The notes: a model not told the origin generated them from the letters alone. Positions 39,316-51,769 are shown, numbered from the stretch's first letter. The stretch is 64,000 nt of DNA from Lateolabrax maculatus (GCA_031216445.1 CM062202.1:13636501-13700500); one strand, 5' to 3'. Program-made: numbers and translations.

Positions 39316-40145
39316 TTTTTTAAATAAAATTAGCAGTTGCACTTGAACAGTCTAATTTATGAACAAATATTTAATTTAGGTATATCTGGCCCATCAGATC
39401 AGATTTCACACTCACACCTTTGAACTTTGCCCCTTTAAGATTTCCACTCCTGATAGACCGACTTGAATGTTCTTAACATGCACCCCTGTGTGTGCCACTC
39501 CTTTGTGATTGATGATTACACACAACTTCTGTTTATCTCACCAAGGTTCACAGTGCTGTGCTGATGGGCTAAGGAAAGCCAGAAGGAAGGAAAGAGAGGA
39601 AAAGAAGTCATTCTTTCCAAGCCACCGAGGCCAAACCCGAGAGCAAGTTGATTTGGGGGGTAGTCTGCACAGCATGAGAGGCCACCATTGTCCGAGTTGC
39701 TCCATAGGACGGGGGGCTTTTGAGTGAGCACTGGTATGGTGAGGGGGCTCGGGGGAAGAGTGGGAGAGAAATTTGAATTTCTGCTAAACTACGTCACAAT
39801 AACGGGGATTGTGACAAAGAGACACTTTGATAACTAGATGGGCCAAGAATTGAACATTGCTTCTCCATGGTGATTATATGTAATAAGGGGCATTAATCAT
39901 AATAAATCCACCCCAATGACATGTTTCTTCAGTGTGTCAGCCTGGGAAGATTTTGGTATTACGAAGAAGACAAAAGGAAGATGAATAAAAAAGGTTAATG
40001 ATTTAGAAATGCAACTTGTTATCTCTGCTTGGGGCAATTATAACCAAAAAAACATAAGGATTAAAGAGTCACTTACACTGCAAAAAATCGAATTATCAAG
40101 TAGTTTACTGACAGAGAATAATTTGAATTAATGAATGATTTCACA

Positions 40146-40840
40146 TTAGAGCTGAAGTGATTAGTCAATTAATTGATTAGTTGAAGACAGAAAATTAATT
40201 TTCAACTATTTTTAATAACTAATGAATTGTTTCAGTCATTTTGAGAGCAAAAATGACAAATGTTCGATGGTTCCGGCTGCTCACATGTGAGAATTTGTTG
40301 CTTTTTTTAGTTGAAGCAATACTATGTAACAATTTACCTTAAAGTAACAGCTTCAAAATCATTTTGATGGTACACTGACTTGTAATAGGGAGAATGGCAC
40401 CTCTTTCATTCCACTTCGTGCCCCAAATGCCTGTTCTTTCACTATGTAACTTTGGTTGGCCGGGCAGGATCTCCCGGGAGAAGTGCGTAATGCTAAGGGA
40501 CGTCACAACAGTAAAATGTCTTTTCATTTCAGAAGGAAGACATGTTTCTTTTACCCTCTATCCCAGTCCTGTGTCGATGTCTGTTCCCCTTTGATTGCTG
40601 CTGTTCAGCAAAAGTTGTATAGTGTTGCTTTAAATCAGATAATTAACTGAATATTTTGGGGTTTTAAACTGTTGGTTGGAAAAAACACTTAATTTTAAGA
40701 CATTGTCTTGGACTCTGGGAAACTGTGTTTTTCACTATTGTCTCATTTTATAGAAAAATGAGAGAAAATTACTTATTGATTAATTGAGAAAGCAATCGGC
40801 AGATTCATTGATAATGAAAATAATCGTTAGTTGCAGCCCT
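40146..40840. mobile_element. hAT-like MITE interrupted by a second element
   Basis: The left part has AGAGCTGAAGTGATTAGTCA. The right end, reverse complemented, gives AGGGCTGCAACTAACGATTA. Both are versions of a TIR common in fish hAT-like MITEs. The halves (40146-40312 and 40631-40840) are separated by the insert described next. No 8-bp target duplication is preserved. Confidence 0.7.
40313..40631. mobile_element. Nested short element inside the hAT-like MITE
   Basis: Bounded by AAGCAATACTATGTAAC (40314-40330) and GTTGTATAGTGTTGCTT (40614-40630), inverted repeats agreeing at 14 of 17 positions. It begins ...TTACCTTAAAGTAACAGCTTC, a phrase I know as a frequent teleost repeat. There is no coding capacity. 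Confidence 0.7.
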
Positions 40841-41423
40841 ATTTGAAATTTTTATCAACTACGGTTTTAGGTTCTCGTGGTTGATGAACAAACTAAGTTA
40901 GCAGTTTCTGACATCCCTGTTAGCTTTGGTAATTGAAAAAAAATCTATTTATGATTGAACAAAGGATCTCAATGGGATTTCTTTTTTTCTTCTATACAGA
41001 AGAATGAGTCATGAAGCAGGAAGCTGTTACTACTGCCTGCAAACTCATGGACATCCTGCAGATGCACAGACAAGATCCTGAGAAGACAACTCAAAGAGCA
41101 GGAATGTCGCACTGAGGGACCCACAGTCCTCGTCATCCCATTCATATCCCTCTGAGTCATATCAGTAAAATCATCAGTCTCTTTATCTGAAAAGAGTCTT
41201 TTATCCCGCTCCTCATTTCCCCACCTTTTTCCGCAGTTTTCCACCACTCAATCTTTCGTCCGCTCAGCGTGTAGCGGAGGCAGCGGGCTTCATGGTTTCT
41301 GTGGAATGCAGGGTCCTGCTCCGGGTCTCGACCAGTCTGCACTCCAGTGATTTCTGCTGTTTGGAGTTTGTGTTTTCCCAGAGAAGCTTCTGGTCTGCCG
41401 CCTACCCCCTGTCCTCTCTCTAA

Positions 41424-41428
41424 AACAC

Positions 41429-41459
<31 letters not shown>
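41424..41459. repeat. (CA)n microsatellite
   Basis: CA units with one CG interruption near the left end. Confidence 0.95.
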
Positions 41460-43216
41460 TACGTACACACACAGATGTATTCTGCATGTAAATGTATGTG
41501 AGTCCAGTGTACTGGCTGGCAGCCAATGTCAGCACTGAATTAGAGGATCTGAAGTCCCAAAATAAACCACAAAATCTGGGAACACAACACAAAACTTAAA
41601 ATTACAGCTACAATAACAGATTTTCAAGATTGTGGGGTCTGTGTAGAAATGGCGAGGTCACTATGGGCAGTCGACAGACAATCTTGTGGTGTGTTGGCAT
41701 TTTCCTCTAACCATTTGAAGACATCCTGCTCTATAAAACATTATTCATTTGTATGAGTTATACAGATTTTCAGGGCTTTTATTTGACAATAGTGTTTTAT
41801 TTGTGCAAACGTTAGTCTTTTAAAGTCTTTCAATGTGTGCATAGCTTTAAAATTAAACAATAATCTGATAATTCTCACCACAAGCGTGTCAGGATAGAGC
41901 TTGAAACTGTACAGGAGGTGATTGCTCTGACTTACAGTTAACATTTAACTCTACACTAGAGATATTCTACAACACAAGTGACTGTGAGTACACTGCTGAA
42001 TTAATTTTAGCTACCCACAGGGTTGACTGAGAGCACTCAAAGAGTTGAGTGGAAGAGCAGACAAAGAGATGTAAGGGCGGGTCAGATGATCTTCTTCTCG
42101 TTTCTTTAAAGGGTGGAAATGACTCTGCGGGTGAGAAACCTTGTTCCTACAACCTCGTTGTAGGAAGAACGTCAAGGAGTTAGTTTATCTTTCTGTCTCT
42201 GTTTTTTCCTGTGCAAAATTCTCTTGTTTCCCATGTTGGTGCCCCGGTATGATTTATACATTTTCTACCCTTTATTTTTGAGATTGTTTACTTTTTTTAA
42301 CTAAACATTTCTGAAGAGACAGCTTCCAGCTCTGAGTTTAAGATGGATAGCAGGACTTGTCATCATTGACAAAATCATCTACTGTGAAACATCTAGACTG
42401 GAAGCTGCGCACTTTGAGGCAGCTGTGGATGTGGTGTGCCAACAAAAAGTTAAAAGGAAAGCATTCTCTCGCATCTACTAAACAGCCTTTCCGATCATCT
42501 TTCCGAGAAGCCACATTAATTAAAATGGATGCCAACAAAGTTGGATACCTATGAGCTGATTGCTGAGTCCAAAACTCTTGTGCGACATACGGTCATTGTG
42601 TAGTATCCATAAAAGACAGTTAAAGAAAGGTTGCAGAAGGTGATGAAAGCAGATGAAAGCAACCCCCTTGTAGCCCCTCGTCATTTAGAGAGGAAGGATT
42701 CAGTTGACCAGAAAACAAACAAAGGAAGAGGACTGCTGGCCTGCTAAAGGACCACAGGGAAGGTTAACTACCATAAAAGGAGCAGGTCCACAAGCTCTCT
42801 GTCAGAGACAAAGTAATGCACAAGACCTTTTATAGCTTCTTGCACTGCTCCTACGTAACCCTGCTGTATCATTAAATGCTTAAACAAATGCTGTTTGTCA
42901 AGTGTCCAAAGGTTCGGAACAGGATTTCCCATGATCGTATCGGACAGAGTTTTCCCTTTGCAAGAAAAAAAAGCTCAGTGTTGCGCAGTTCAGATGGGGA
43001 GGATGAGGCACAAGGAAGGAAATACTGTTGATATTGTTCAGGATTGCAATGCTTTTGTGTGTCATTGTTACTAAAGTAGCTGAGGTAATGGGATAGTATG
43101 GCTCACCAAGTGTATGATTATGAGTTAGTGTATATGGAATAAGTTCGAGGAAATTGGAAAACCCTGGTGATGCATGAAAGGTCACAATGCTGAAAATTGA
43201 CTGCGATCATTATTAC

Positions 43217-43257
43217 TTCTCTCTCTCTCTCTCACACACACAAACAGAGAGAGAGAA
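43217..43257. repeat. Compound (TC)n(AC)n(AG)n repeat with dyad symmetry
   Basis: A TC run, an AC run and an AG run follow directly. The TC and AG arms are complementary, so the block can fold on itself. Confidence 0.9.
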
Positions 43258-43860
43258 TTTCTAAGAACCAAGAAAAGTTTAAAAGTTTTTTCTTATTTCA
43301 TTATAATAACTAATTATTTTATAGATCTGAACAATGGATCTACAGGAGAGTTAGTTCAACACATCTCATGATGATTACAACTTGAGATTGCTTGGTATAT
43401 TTCTATTTTTTTCCCTCAACTTTATTCTAAAAAATAAGTCATTAACAACAACGGAGACTAGGGTTTGTCCAGAGCCATGTCCACATTTTTGTAATTCAAT
43501 TGTTTTAACATCTCTCTTATTGACTTAAGTAGATATTGTGCCAATGTATGGGCCACTGTCTGATTTCATCAATTATTAATATTGATAAAAATAAATAATT
43601 GAATTTGTATATTTCGATCATTGCATAAAATAAAATAATTAGTTTTTAAATTGTAGAGACCAAAAAGCTGCTAAACACATCTTTAAACTATGTTAACCGT
43701 TATTATATTGTGCATATTTCCATATAATGTCTGCACTTTTATAAATTACTGTAAATGTTACACCGGTTATTTAATTTATATTTTTGTATATTTATGTGAT
43801 ATCTTATATGTATATAATTGTATTCTATGTTTACTCTTTATTTTATATTGATTATTTATT

Positions 43861-44383
43861 AACGTCTGTGTGACGTTGTGCAGTAACCGGAAGGAAGTGG
43901 AGAGGTCAGCTGACCCGACCAAAACAAACATGGTGGCCACAGTAACGCTGCTAAACCTGGTAAACACGTCGAGGTTGTGTTTCTCTTCGTCTCTTTATGA
44001 TTTCGCAGCTCGCGTTTGCGGGTAACAAAGTTAGTAAAGTGACCGTTTGACCCGGTCAGATGTTTCTGTGCCCGGTTACGAACCGAGAGCCAAAACGAAA
44101 CCCGGAAAACAAGCGGAAGTGTCCGTCTCTCGTTTGAAACCAAACATCCGCCTCTGTAACGCGTGTGGCCACTATGTCGGCTCGTCGTTTCAGCCCAGAA
44201 AACACGAGGAAAACATGAGAAGCAATTTTGTCGGAGCGTCGGATCGTCTGGGAACAAAAGGACAAGCCGGCGGTCTGAGCAACATGTAGCTGACGTGTCC
44301 AAATATCAGCGCGGACAAGTAAACAAGACATGGACTTTGCCTGGGAGACAACCTGAGCACCGTCAGGGTAAACAGACATTACC
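43861..44383 (+). promoter_or_regulatory. rnf26: rnf26 promoter and 5' leader, CpG-rich
   Basis: CpG density jumps at about 43.86 kb after AT-rich DNA. An ETS-type ACCGGAAGGAAGTG lies at about 43887. AACATGGTGGCCAC at 43927-43940 resembles the ATGGCGGC-type (YY1) elements of housekeeping TATA-less promoters. The leader contains upstream ATGs at 43930 (31 codons, ending 44025) and 44047 (80 codons, ending 44289). A possible leader intron runs from CTG|GTAAAC (43959) to GTCGTTTCAG|CC (44194). The transcription start is not determined. Confidence 0.5.
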
Positions 44384-45733
44384 ATGGGTCTGGTGAACTT
44401 TGTTATCTCCACCGTAGGAAGATGCCTGGACGCCGTCTGCTTTCTGCTGGACCTGAACTTCCTCATCGTGCACACGGCGGTGCGGACCGTCATGGCGGTC
44501 ATCGCCTTCATAAGCAGCCTGCCGACCCTCCTCCTGACCTCGGTGCTGGAGTTTGGGGACCTGCTCGTCTTCGGCCTGGTGTCCCTGGCGGAGGCGTCGT
44601 CGCACGTGGCCCACGGGACTGTGGCCATGCTGGGCAGCGTGGTGCTGGCTCTGGAGGGGCTGCTGGAGAGCCTGAAGATGGTGGGTTACCTGTCCATGCA
44701 CGTCCTGCTCCGCGGGAAGGAGCACCTGTGCCGAGGACTGCTGTCGGTGCTGGAGGGCTGCGGCATCGCCGTCAGCCTGGCGGTCTACTTCGTCAACACG
44801 GTGGTCAACTTTGCGCTGCTCGCCGCCCAGAACGTTTACTTGGCGATGGTCAGCGTGTGGCAGACGGTCTCCAGCCCGCTGCAGAAAGTGCTGGAGCTCA
44901 CGCTGACCTCCTTCACCTTCCTGTACAGCAGCCTGGCTGGGACTTCGGCGTTCCTGTGGTCGCCGTGTAAACTGGTGTTGGACTTTCTGGTCTCGCTGGT
45001 TCATATGTTCATCAGCGTCTTTATACTGAACGTCTATGGCCTCCTGCTCACGGTCACCATTGCTCTAACTACCACGGCGTACCTGAACCCAGAGCTGTCC
45101 CGACACGCCGCCGTGCAAATCGTGGATTACGTGAACTCTTTCCCTGCGCTGCGCAGACTTTACCTGGCTCTCCACCGCCTTGCCTCGGCCTTGCGGAGCG
45201 CCCCGCGTTTTGTGCGCGGCGCCGCGCGGCGCCTGCCCCGGATACTCCATCACCTCTACCTGTTAGAGCGAGGACTCTGGCAGCAGCTGTCTCGCCTCAG
45301 CAGCCAGCTCGGTCTGGCTCTGAGGACGCAGCTCCACAGGGACAACCACAACCGAGGACGCGGCGATGGAGACCCGGGAGAAGAGAGGCGGGATCCACCA
45401 GATGGAAGAGCGGGAGACGGGGCCCACCAGGAGCTGCTGGATTTGGTCTTCCCCTCGTCGAGCACGGACAGACCACTAAAGAAGCAGGCGTCTTCAGGCA
45501 GAGAGAGTAAACCTCTGCCTGCTGAGAATCTGCTGACTCTGCTGAAGGAGCAGGAGGACAGGAAGAAGTGTGTGATCTGTCAGGACTGCACCAAGACGGT
45601 GGTGCTGCTGCCATGCAGGCACCTCTGCTTGTGCAGAGACTGTACGCACATCCTGATGCGGCAGCCCATCTACCAGCAGAACTGCCCGCTCTGTCGGCAC
45701 ATGATCCTCAACACTATGGACGTGTATGTATGA
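44384..45733 (+). CDS. rnf26: RNF26: membrane-anchored RING E3 ubiquitin ligase
   Basis: 449 residues in one exon; from memory the human gene is also intronless. The N-terminal 230 or so residues form several hydrophobic segments (for example AVRTVMAVIAFISSLPTLLL and VFILNVYGLLLTVTIALTTT), then a basic and charged linker, then a C-terminal C3HC4 RING: C396-x2-C399, C411-x-H413, C417-x2-C420, C434-x2-C437. The protein ends NTMDVYV. RNF26 sits in the ER membrane. In mammals it acts with UBE2J1 to organise perinuclear endosomes and modifies STING. The start has a good context (ATTACCATGG). The coding region is much more GC-rich than its flanks, which opens long but meaningless antisense frames. 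Confidence 0.95.
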   Translation: MGLVNFVISTVGRCLDAVCFLLDLNFLIVHTAVRTVMAVIAFISSLPTLLLTSVLEFGDLLVFGLVSLAEASSHVAHGTVAMLGSVVLALEGLLESLKMVGYLSMHVLLRGKEHLCRGLLSVLEGCGIAVSLAVYFVNTVVNFALLAAQNVYLAMVSVWQTVSSPLQKVLELTLTSFTFLYSSLAGTSAFLWSPCKLVLDFLVSLVHMFISVFILNVYGLLLTVTIALTTTAYLNPELSRHAAVQIVDYVNSFPALRRLYLALHRLASALRSAPRFVRGAARRLPRILHHLYLLERGLWQQLSRLSSQLGLALRTQLHRDNHNRGRGDGDPGEERRDPPDGRAGDGAHQELLDLVFPSSSTDRPLKKQASSGRESKPLPAENLLTLLKEQEDRKKCVICQDCTKTVVLLPCRHLCLCRDCTHILMRQPIYQQNCPLCRHMILNTMDVYV

Positions 45734-47605
45734 GGGACCAGCGGAAGTGGATCTGTGGGCGTCTGACCACGTGGAACCGCAACTTTAAGTTTTATCACCA
45801 CTGAAATTATGTTGTATGTTTTTACCAGGTTGTGTTAAAGGGGTAAGTCTGTCAATAGTCTAAATTTGGCTTGCTCTTTTCACCAAATGTTACTCACATT
45901 TGTGACCACACCTGTTCTGGCTTTATTGGGATTTATTGACAGTATATTGAGAATATCACCAGACTGATAAAATTTGGATTCAGATCTGTGTACTTTTTGA
46001 GAACAGTGTAGAAAAGAAATACTAAAGGAAACACATTCTTTGTCCCAATTCCATACTACATTAACTATATACAGTATGTACTATATACTAATCTTTATAG
46101 TAGTATACTGTTTTTGCAGTTAGTATAAAAGCAATAAACATACTTAACTGTTTCATCTAAGAGGAGATCATAGAAAACTTGCAGAGCCAAATCAAACTAT
46201 AATGCCTCTTCCAAATAAGGAGACAGCAGTATGTTTTTCCAAAAATGTAACTGTACTGTTTCATCACCATTCACAATTTTTTTTTCCAGCTGTGAGCATC
46301 TCCAAGTTCTTTGTGCTTTGCATTAGGTGAGAGTCAACAATACAGTACACTGAAAAAAAAAAGTTGTTTTTGTTTGCATACTGACTGCTTTGAGTGTACT
46401 TTATTTTGTCACTCAAATCCTGCTTAGAGTTCTGCTGGAGTATGTATTTTTGATGCACAGCTACAGTCTCTATGTTAGCACTAAGACACACTTGTTTAAA
46501 TATTCCAGTATTGCCACGTTGAGTCTCAGGTCTCGTAGCCATGGTAACCCGCCAGTGCCCTCCCTGATGCTGAAATGTTTACCACCGCTCATGTCTTAAA
46601 CTGTTGTGCTTTCAGCCAAGCTGCGAAGAAATAAAACTGACACTGTGTTTTAATGCATGAGTATACAACTGATTCCACACATGCTGTATGTACGAACACT
46701 GTATGTGTAACACTAACAGCAACGCCATGTTCTTTTGTTGTGATATTATTTAAATATGCTCCTGTAAATGATGTGAGAGCCATGTAAAAAAAACGTTTTT
46801 TCTTTATTTAAGGAAGGTGATTTATAATTTTCCAGTCGGATGTGATAAAATACAGCTTTATTCTATTCATTTGTTCTATTGATAGAGCCTATTCCAGTCT
46901 TCCATCAGGGGCATATTACAGTCACCACCAACACATAATCCATAAAACGTTTTCTCTTTCCTTTGTCATTGTTATAAAACATAGATTTCTGTTGTATAAA
47001 AGGACCGTAAACTAATTAGGCTTTACAATTGAATTTGCTTTTGTTTCTCATTTGTTGCAGTCGAAGCTGAAGTGTTGATATTGATCAGTGTTTAAAGTTT
47101 ACAGGGCATTATTGTGACACCACCCAATGTATTATTAATAATGCTGGGTGGTGTGGAGTCACATCTGTCATGCCCTCATTTGCTTTATAAACTTTTTTTT
47201 TTTTTGTTAAAGTAATTTGTATGGTTTGAAGAAATTAGATTTCTGCATTGTTTTTCTGACTGAAGCTGTGTGATACCAGTTCCTGACATTATTATGTTCC
47301 CTACTACATGACAGAGATATCATGAATGAAAGTGGTCTGAGCGTCAGCTTTGATAATGTTGTAAATGATTCCTAGAGACCAGACTGTAGTCTTCATAGAC
47401 TACTCCTCTAAGGTAACTAACTAAAAATGGCAGTGGACTGAAAGCAGCTCAGAGGACCGTCATCTGTTGCTACCTGCAGTTTGTATGACACAGTGTGGGA
47501 CAATGTGATTTGAAGACGTGAATGTAACTTTTTTTTTAAATGCTTTGGGCTGCCACATAAGTGGCAAGTCTTATGTTCATAATAAAACAACAAATTGCTG
47601 AAACA
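45734..47605 (+). other. rnf26: rnf26 3' UTR with candidate poly(A) signals
   Basis: AATAAA occurs at about 46630 (GAAATAAAACTG) and 47580 (CATAATAAAACAAC). The second is followed by a TG-containing stretch typical of cleavage sites. A 10-bp-stem hairpin lies at 47113-47163. Two isoforms of the UTR are therefore plausible. Confidence 0.5.
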
Positions 47606-47727
47606 GACTCTAGTGATCTTCCTCATCAGACCAACACATAATCCTTGTAAATGTAGTCACAGCCGAACTTTAAGACTTTGACAATAGCAGGAGACATCGG
47701 TATATCAAGTACTAAAGTGAATTTATT

Positions 47728-47945
47728 AGGGCTGCAACTAACGATTAATCCACAGATTATTCATAATTAAGGCTATAGAATTATCACAACTTCCAAGAGC
47801 TGATTGCGACCTCTTAAAATGGTTTGTCCCATGACCCGTACAAAATCTAAAGCTATCAGCGTACCATTATAGAAGAGAAAGAGAACAAGACATTTGAGAA
47901 GCTGGAACCATCTTATAAAATTAATTAGATTAATAGAATAACTGT
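47728..47945. repeat. hAT-like MITE fragment
   Basis: Begins GGGCTGCAACTAACGATTAA, the same TIR as the right end at 40840 in opposite orientation. The right end is degraded (AATTAGATTAATAGAATAAC). Confidence 0.6.
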
Positions 47946-49949
47946 TTCAAAAAATAAAATGTATTTACACTAAAATAGCAGAAAATAGTACAAACAATAT
48001 GTGGGTAATACCTGTAATATTAGTAGTGCAGGGCAGGGATTCCCAACCCAGGTGTGTGTGAACTGCAGTGACACATGGACAGATGGTGGAGTAGCTCAGC
48101 TAATGAAAGAAAAAAATTTAAATCAAACATTCACATACTCGTGTTTAGGAGCAAAAGAAGAAACACAAATAGGATTACAAACTGGTCTGAGGCTGATGTC
48201 GATTATATTTACTGTCAGAATAACCACCACACTATCAGCTACAATAAACCAACTGCACAGGACATACCTCCAACCAACTGACCAATCGGACAATCGGACA
48301 CTTAAATATAATGGAGCCGTCGTTCATGTTAGGCTTAGGCTTTGGCTTTTTACTTGTCAACGCTGTATCTGAAACCAGAGATAACGCAACAGTTGAGTCA
48401 AGAGTTCATCTTTCATGTCTTGCATCTGTGAAGATAAAGGGAGTGTTTGGGGGCTGCAGAGGGGTTGCAGGGTTAGAGGAGTGGGCCCCTAATGGTCTTA
48501 TGGGACCACTTCCACCACCATATGACAATTCACCAGAGCCTTGTGGTTTACATCTTCATTCCCGTTCCCAATGTTCTCTCTAAAAATATCCCCAGCTCCA
48601 TACCAGACATCTACTAAGATTAAAGAATGCATTCAATGACATTAATCTACAATATATTCTAATTTTACTTTATTTTCTTGCAGTAATAATGGGGTTTAAG
48701 CTTGATGATATTAATGAATTTGTCTCTGAAAATAGTGTTGACATATTTCACTATTAATTGATCCTCACATTTAGTTGCAGTCGTCTGTGACTCAACAGGA
48801 GACACGAAAATCTTACTGTCTCTCTTTATAACTGAGAGGTGTGCGCAGGTTCCTACTGGACGACCACAAGCTAAACACTCACAAAACAAATCCAGGGGAT
48901 GCTTATTGTCTCCTGACCCGCGATCCCAGCCGCAGCAGTGTTTGTGTGTAAGTTGTAAATGAGGGTGGTGTTAACAGAGCAGAGGAAGTTTAATGTCAGC
49001 GGAGGAGCATGGACGAATAAAGCAAGGAGAGCTTCATACTCCGGGGATTCGACCTCTTCCTTTTGACCCCGGTGGTCCTGGCTGAGGAGCAGTGTGGGAA
49101 AATGTCAAACTCTGCTGCACTATTCCCTGCCTCACTCAGGCTCTATTTTTTCTGTTTATGATCACTGTCTGCATCTGTTACTCTGACTCTTTATTTCTAT
49201 AAACTGTGTGTTTTAATCTTAATACTTAATGAGTAGGAAAACCTCTTCGAAACCAGAAGGGTTCGAGCCAGTTACAAACAGCGCTGATCTGGAGTCGACC
49301 CTGACCTCTGACTTGCCTATGGGGACTCATGAACAACACGAGCATGTTCCTGCATAAATTAGCTATGGGAGAGTAATGTTTCTATTTCTGATATTGGCCA
49401 GCCTGCCATGAAATGCCATAGCCCTCAACTACCACCATGATGCAAAGACAAATACAATTAAAACGGTTAAAAAGAGATCAAAACTTCCTGGATAAAAGAT
49501 CAAATCTGGAGATCTGCAAAGGGTAGGATAAGACAAAACAGAGAGCAAACAGTGAATTAAAATGCTAAACAACAAACAATTTGACAGTAATGTGAAAAGA
49601 TAAAGAAGAGAAGACAGGCAGCTCATTAGCTCTGGCCTCCACCCATCCCTCAACTGTAATTAAGAGGTTTGTTGTGATTAATCCAGATAATCCTGATAAC
49701 CTTGAATAAATGCAGTGTGATGTATGGGCCACGCAGAGATTAAAGACGGTGACTGGGGAAGAACAATAGGAAACTGGATGATAGCCATCGGGTCAGAGGG
49801 CTCATTATAGGAGGACCCCCCCCATGGTACTTGAACTTTCACCTTCGGACTGAAATGTGCCACTGTTCCGACACAAAAACAAGGATGGACAGAGCTGAAA
49901 GAGTAATTAACAACCACCCAAATAGATGTACTGTTACTGATTTAAATAC

Positions 49950-50260
49950 AGTGCCTATGCAAATATATTTAGCTCATTGTAAGTTCATGTTTTATTGTTT
50001 TATAACATTGAGTCAAATTGGATTTAATGACAGAAGATCCTTCAATGTCAAAGTGAAACCTGATCTGTAAAAAACAAATATCTAAATCAATTACAAATAC
50101 AACATACAAAATAAATGTTTCCATAAGTATTCCCCACCTTAAATAAGACACACCTAAATCATCACTCGTGAAGCCAATTGGATTAAGAAGTCACATAATT
50201 AGTTAAATAGAGACAGCCTGTGTGCAGTCAAGGGGTTTAAGTTGATAATGTAAATACACA
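49950..50260. repeat. DNA-transposon-like interspersed repeat fragment
   Basis: ACAGTGCCTATGCAAATATA, TTTTATTGTTTTATAACATT, AATGTCAAAGTGAAACCTGA and CATAAGTATTCCCCACC occur in this order, as in a widespread fish repeat I recognise by its CAGTGCCTAT...AAGTATTC phrases. I leave the family name open. Confidence 0.6.
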
Positions 50261-51769
50261 TGTATTTGGAACTTTTGGTGAGTTGATAATGTGGCAAAAC
50301 TTACAACAGGAAATTAATATTTTGTATGGGCAATGTTTCACTCATGAAGAACAAAAACAAAAGTTACAGAAATGACAAACATAGCTCTTCTGATTACCGG
50401 TTAAAGTAAGAGTTTGACTTTGCTTAGTTACTATGTGAAGTAAAAAAGGCAAATGCAGCATCCTGACAATTATTATTTCAACATGAGAACACCCTGAATA
50501 TCTGATTCAATAATACTCTGCGAAGACTGAACTGTGTGTCTTTTCTTCTCAGAGACTACCTTACAAGGGAAACAAGGTTTAAAGTAAACTTTAGTGGAAT
50601 TTCTTCCTGATTGTGCCATAAAAGCATTACTGTAGTATTCTGCTTGTTCAGTACAATATTTAATCAAAAACATTGAATACAATTCTTAAAATGACAAGCA
50701 AAAGTCTTCAGTCTTAGTAGAGATGACTTGTGATTATTTTCTTTTTTTCCTATTGAGTATATCTTTATGAATCTGGAAAACTAGACTATGGGAAACCTCA
50801 TAAAGGGCCAAAATGGGAATATATGTACATTTACATGCATATTCAATAATCCTCAATTTGTAATGCAAAATGATAGTCTTATTTGTTATCAGTGGAGGAT
50901 AAAACCCTCTCACACTCCTCAGTGACAATATCAAGTTAATCATATTACATGCTGATCGGCAAACAGTTCAAAACTCCATTTAGTATTCACAGATCTTTAC
51001 GGTAAGTGTCTCAATGTTGCACCAGAATGAACAGCGAAGAGCACACGCTGGATCAGTGAGGTCTACTTACTGATCTGGACTGTATGTCTGAGGTGCTTCA
51101 CAAATAGTTATTTATTTATCATTTAAAAATGCCCAACTGCCTTTAATATTGTGTTAACAATCTGTCAAGAAATCCCTTAATTTCTTTTTCTATCTTGTAA
51201 ATTGTACATTCTGTTATAGGACGATTATGATCAATACATGTTGGACAGGTTTTGAACTGATAAAATCTTTTGAACTGTACATTCCTGCGCAGCCACTGCT
51301 GCACACATCGTGAAGGCACCTCAGGACTCAGAGACTGTTGATACAGCTGGTGGAAATGATCAGTCCTGCCCAGATAACAGAAACACAATGTGATTATACT
51401 CTCTGATGCAGGTGTTTCCTGCAGTGTTTTAGCTGCTGAACGGTGATACAACATTGCCCCCTGCTGGACAAAGTAGTGCCTCCAACTAATGGCTGAACCA
51501 TCTTTTATTAAGGTAATGCCAAATCACAGAGAAAATATAGTTGGTAACAGCATATTTCCTCTAGATTCTAGCTGTATGACTCCCTGTCTTTATCAGGAAC
51601 ATTTTGGCTTCGTCTTCAAATCATATTTTTGTTTAATTGGATTCAGAACTCAGATGACACTTGTTACATACCTTTTTGCTTTTTTAAGAGCGTTGCTCAA
51701 ATGATAATTTCCAGGGACGGTTAGGTGTAAATTAGTGAATGTTTTTTTAAACATAAAGTTACCAGCAGT

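Larger units (their letters stand above)
33931..43860. other. Intergenic DNA between mcam and rnf26
   Basis: The two genes are head to head, their starts about 11 kb apart. No gene is recognisable. The longest frame, 35314-35841 (+, 175 codons), has no family resemblance and ends in low-complexity T-rich DNA. Simple repeats occur at 34105, 36682, 41424 and 43217; transposon-like pieces at 37810, 39065 and 40146. Confidence 0.7.

Noticed and set aside
43859..44302. 147-codon minus-strand reading frame in the rnf26 leader, as a divergent gene
   Set aside because: No family resemblance and no matching downstream exons. CpG-rich DNA alone explains it.
44363..45004. 213-codon minus-strand reading frame antisense to rnf26 (also 44056-44628)
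   Set aside because: Opened by the high GC of rnf26; Gln/Arg/His-rich with no domain, and exactly antisense to a well-recognised gene.
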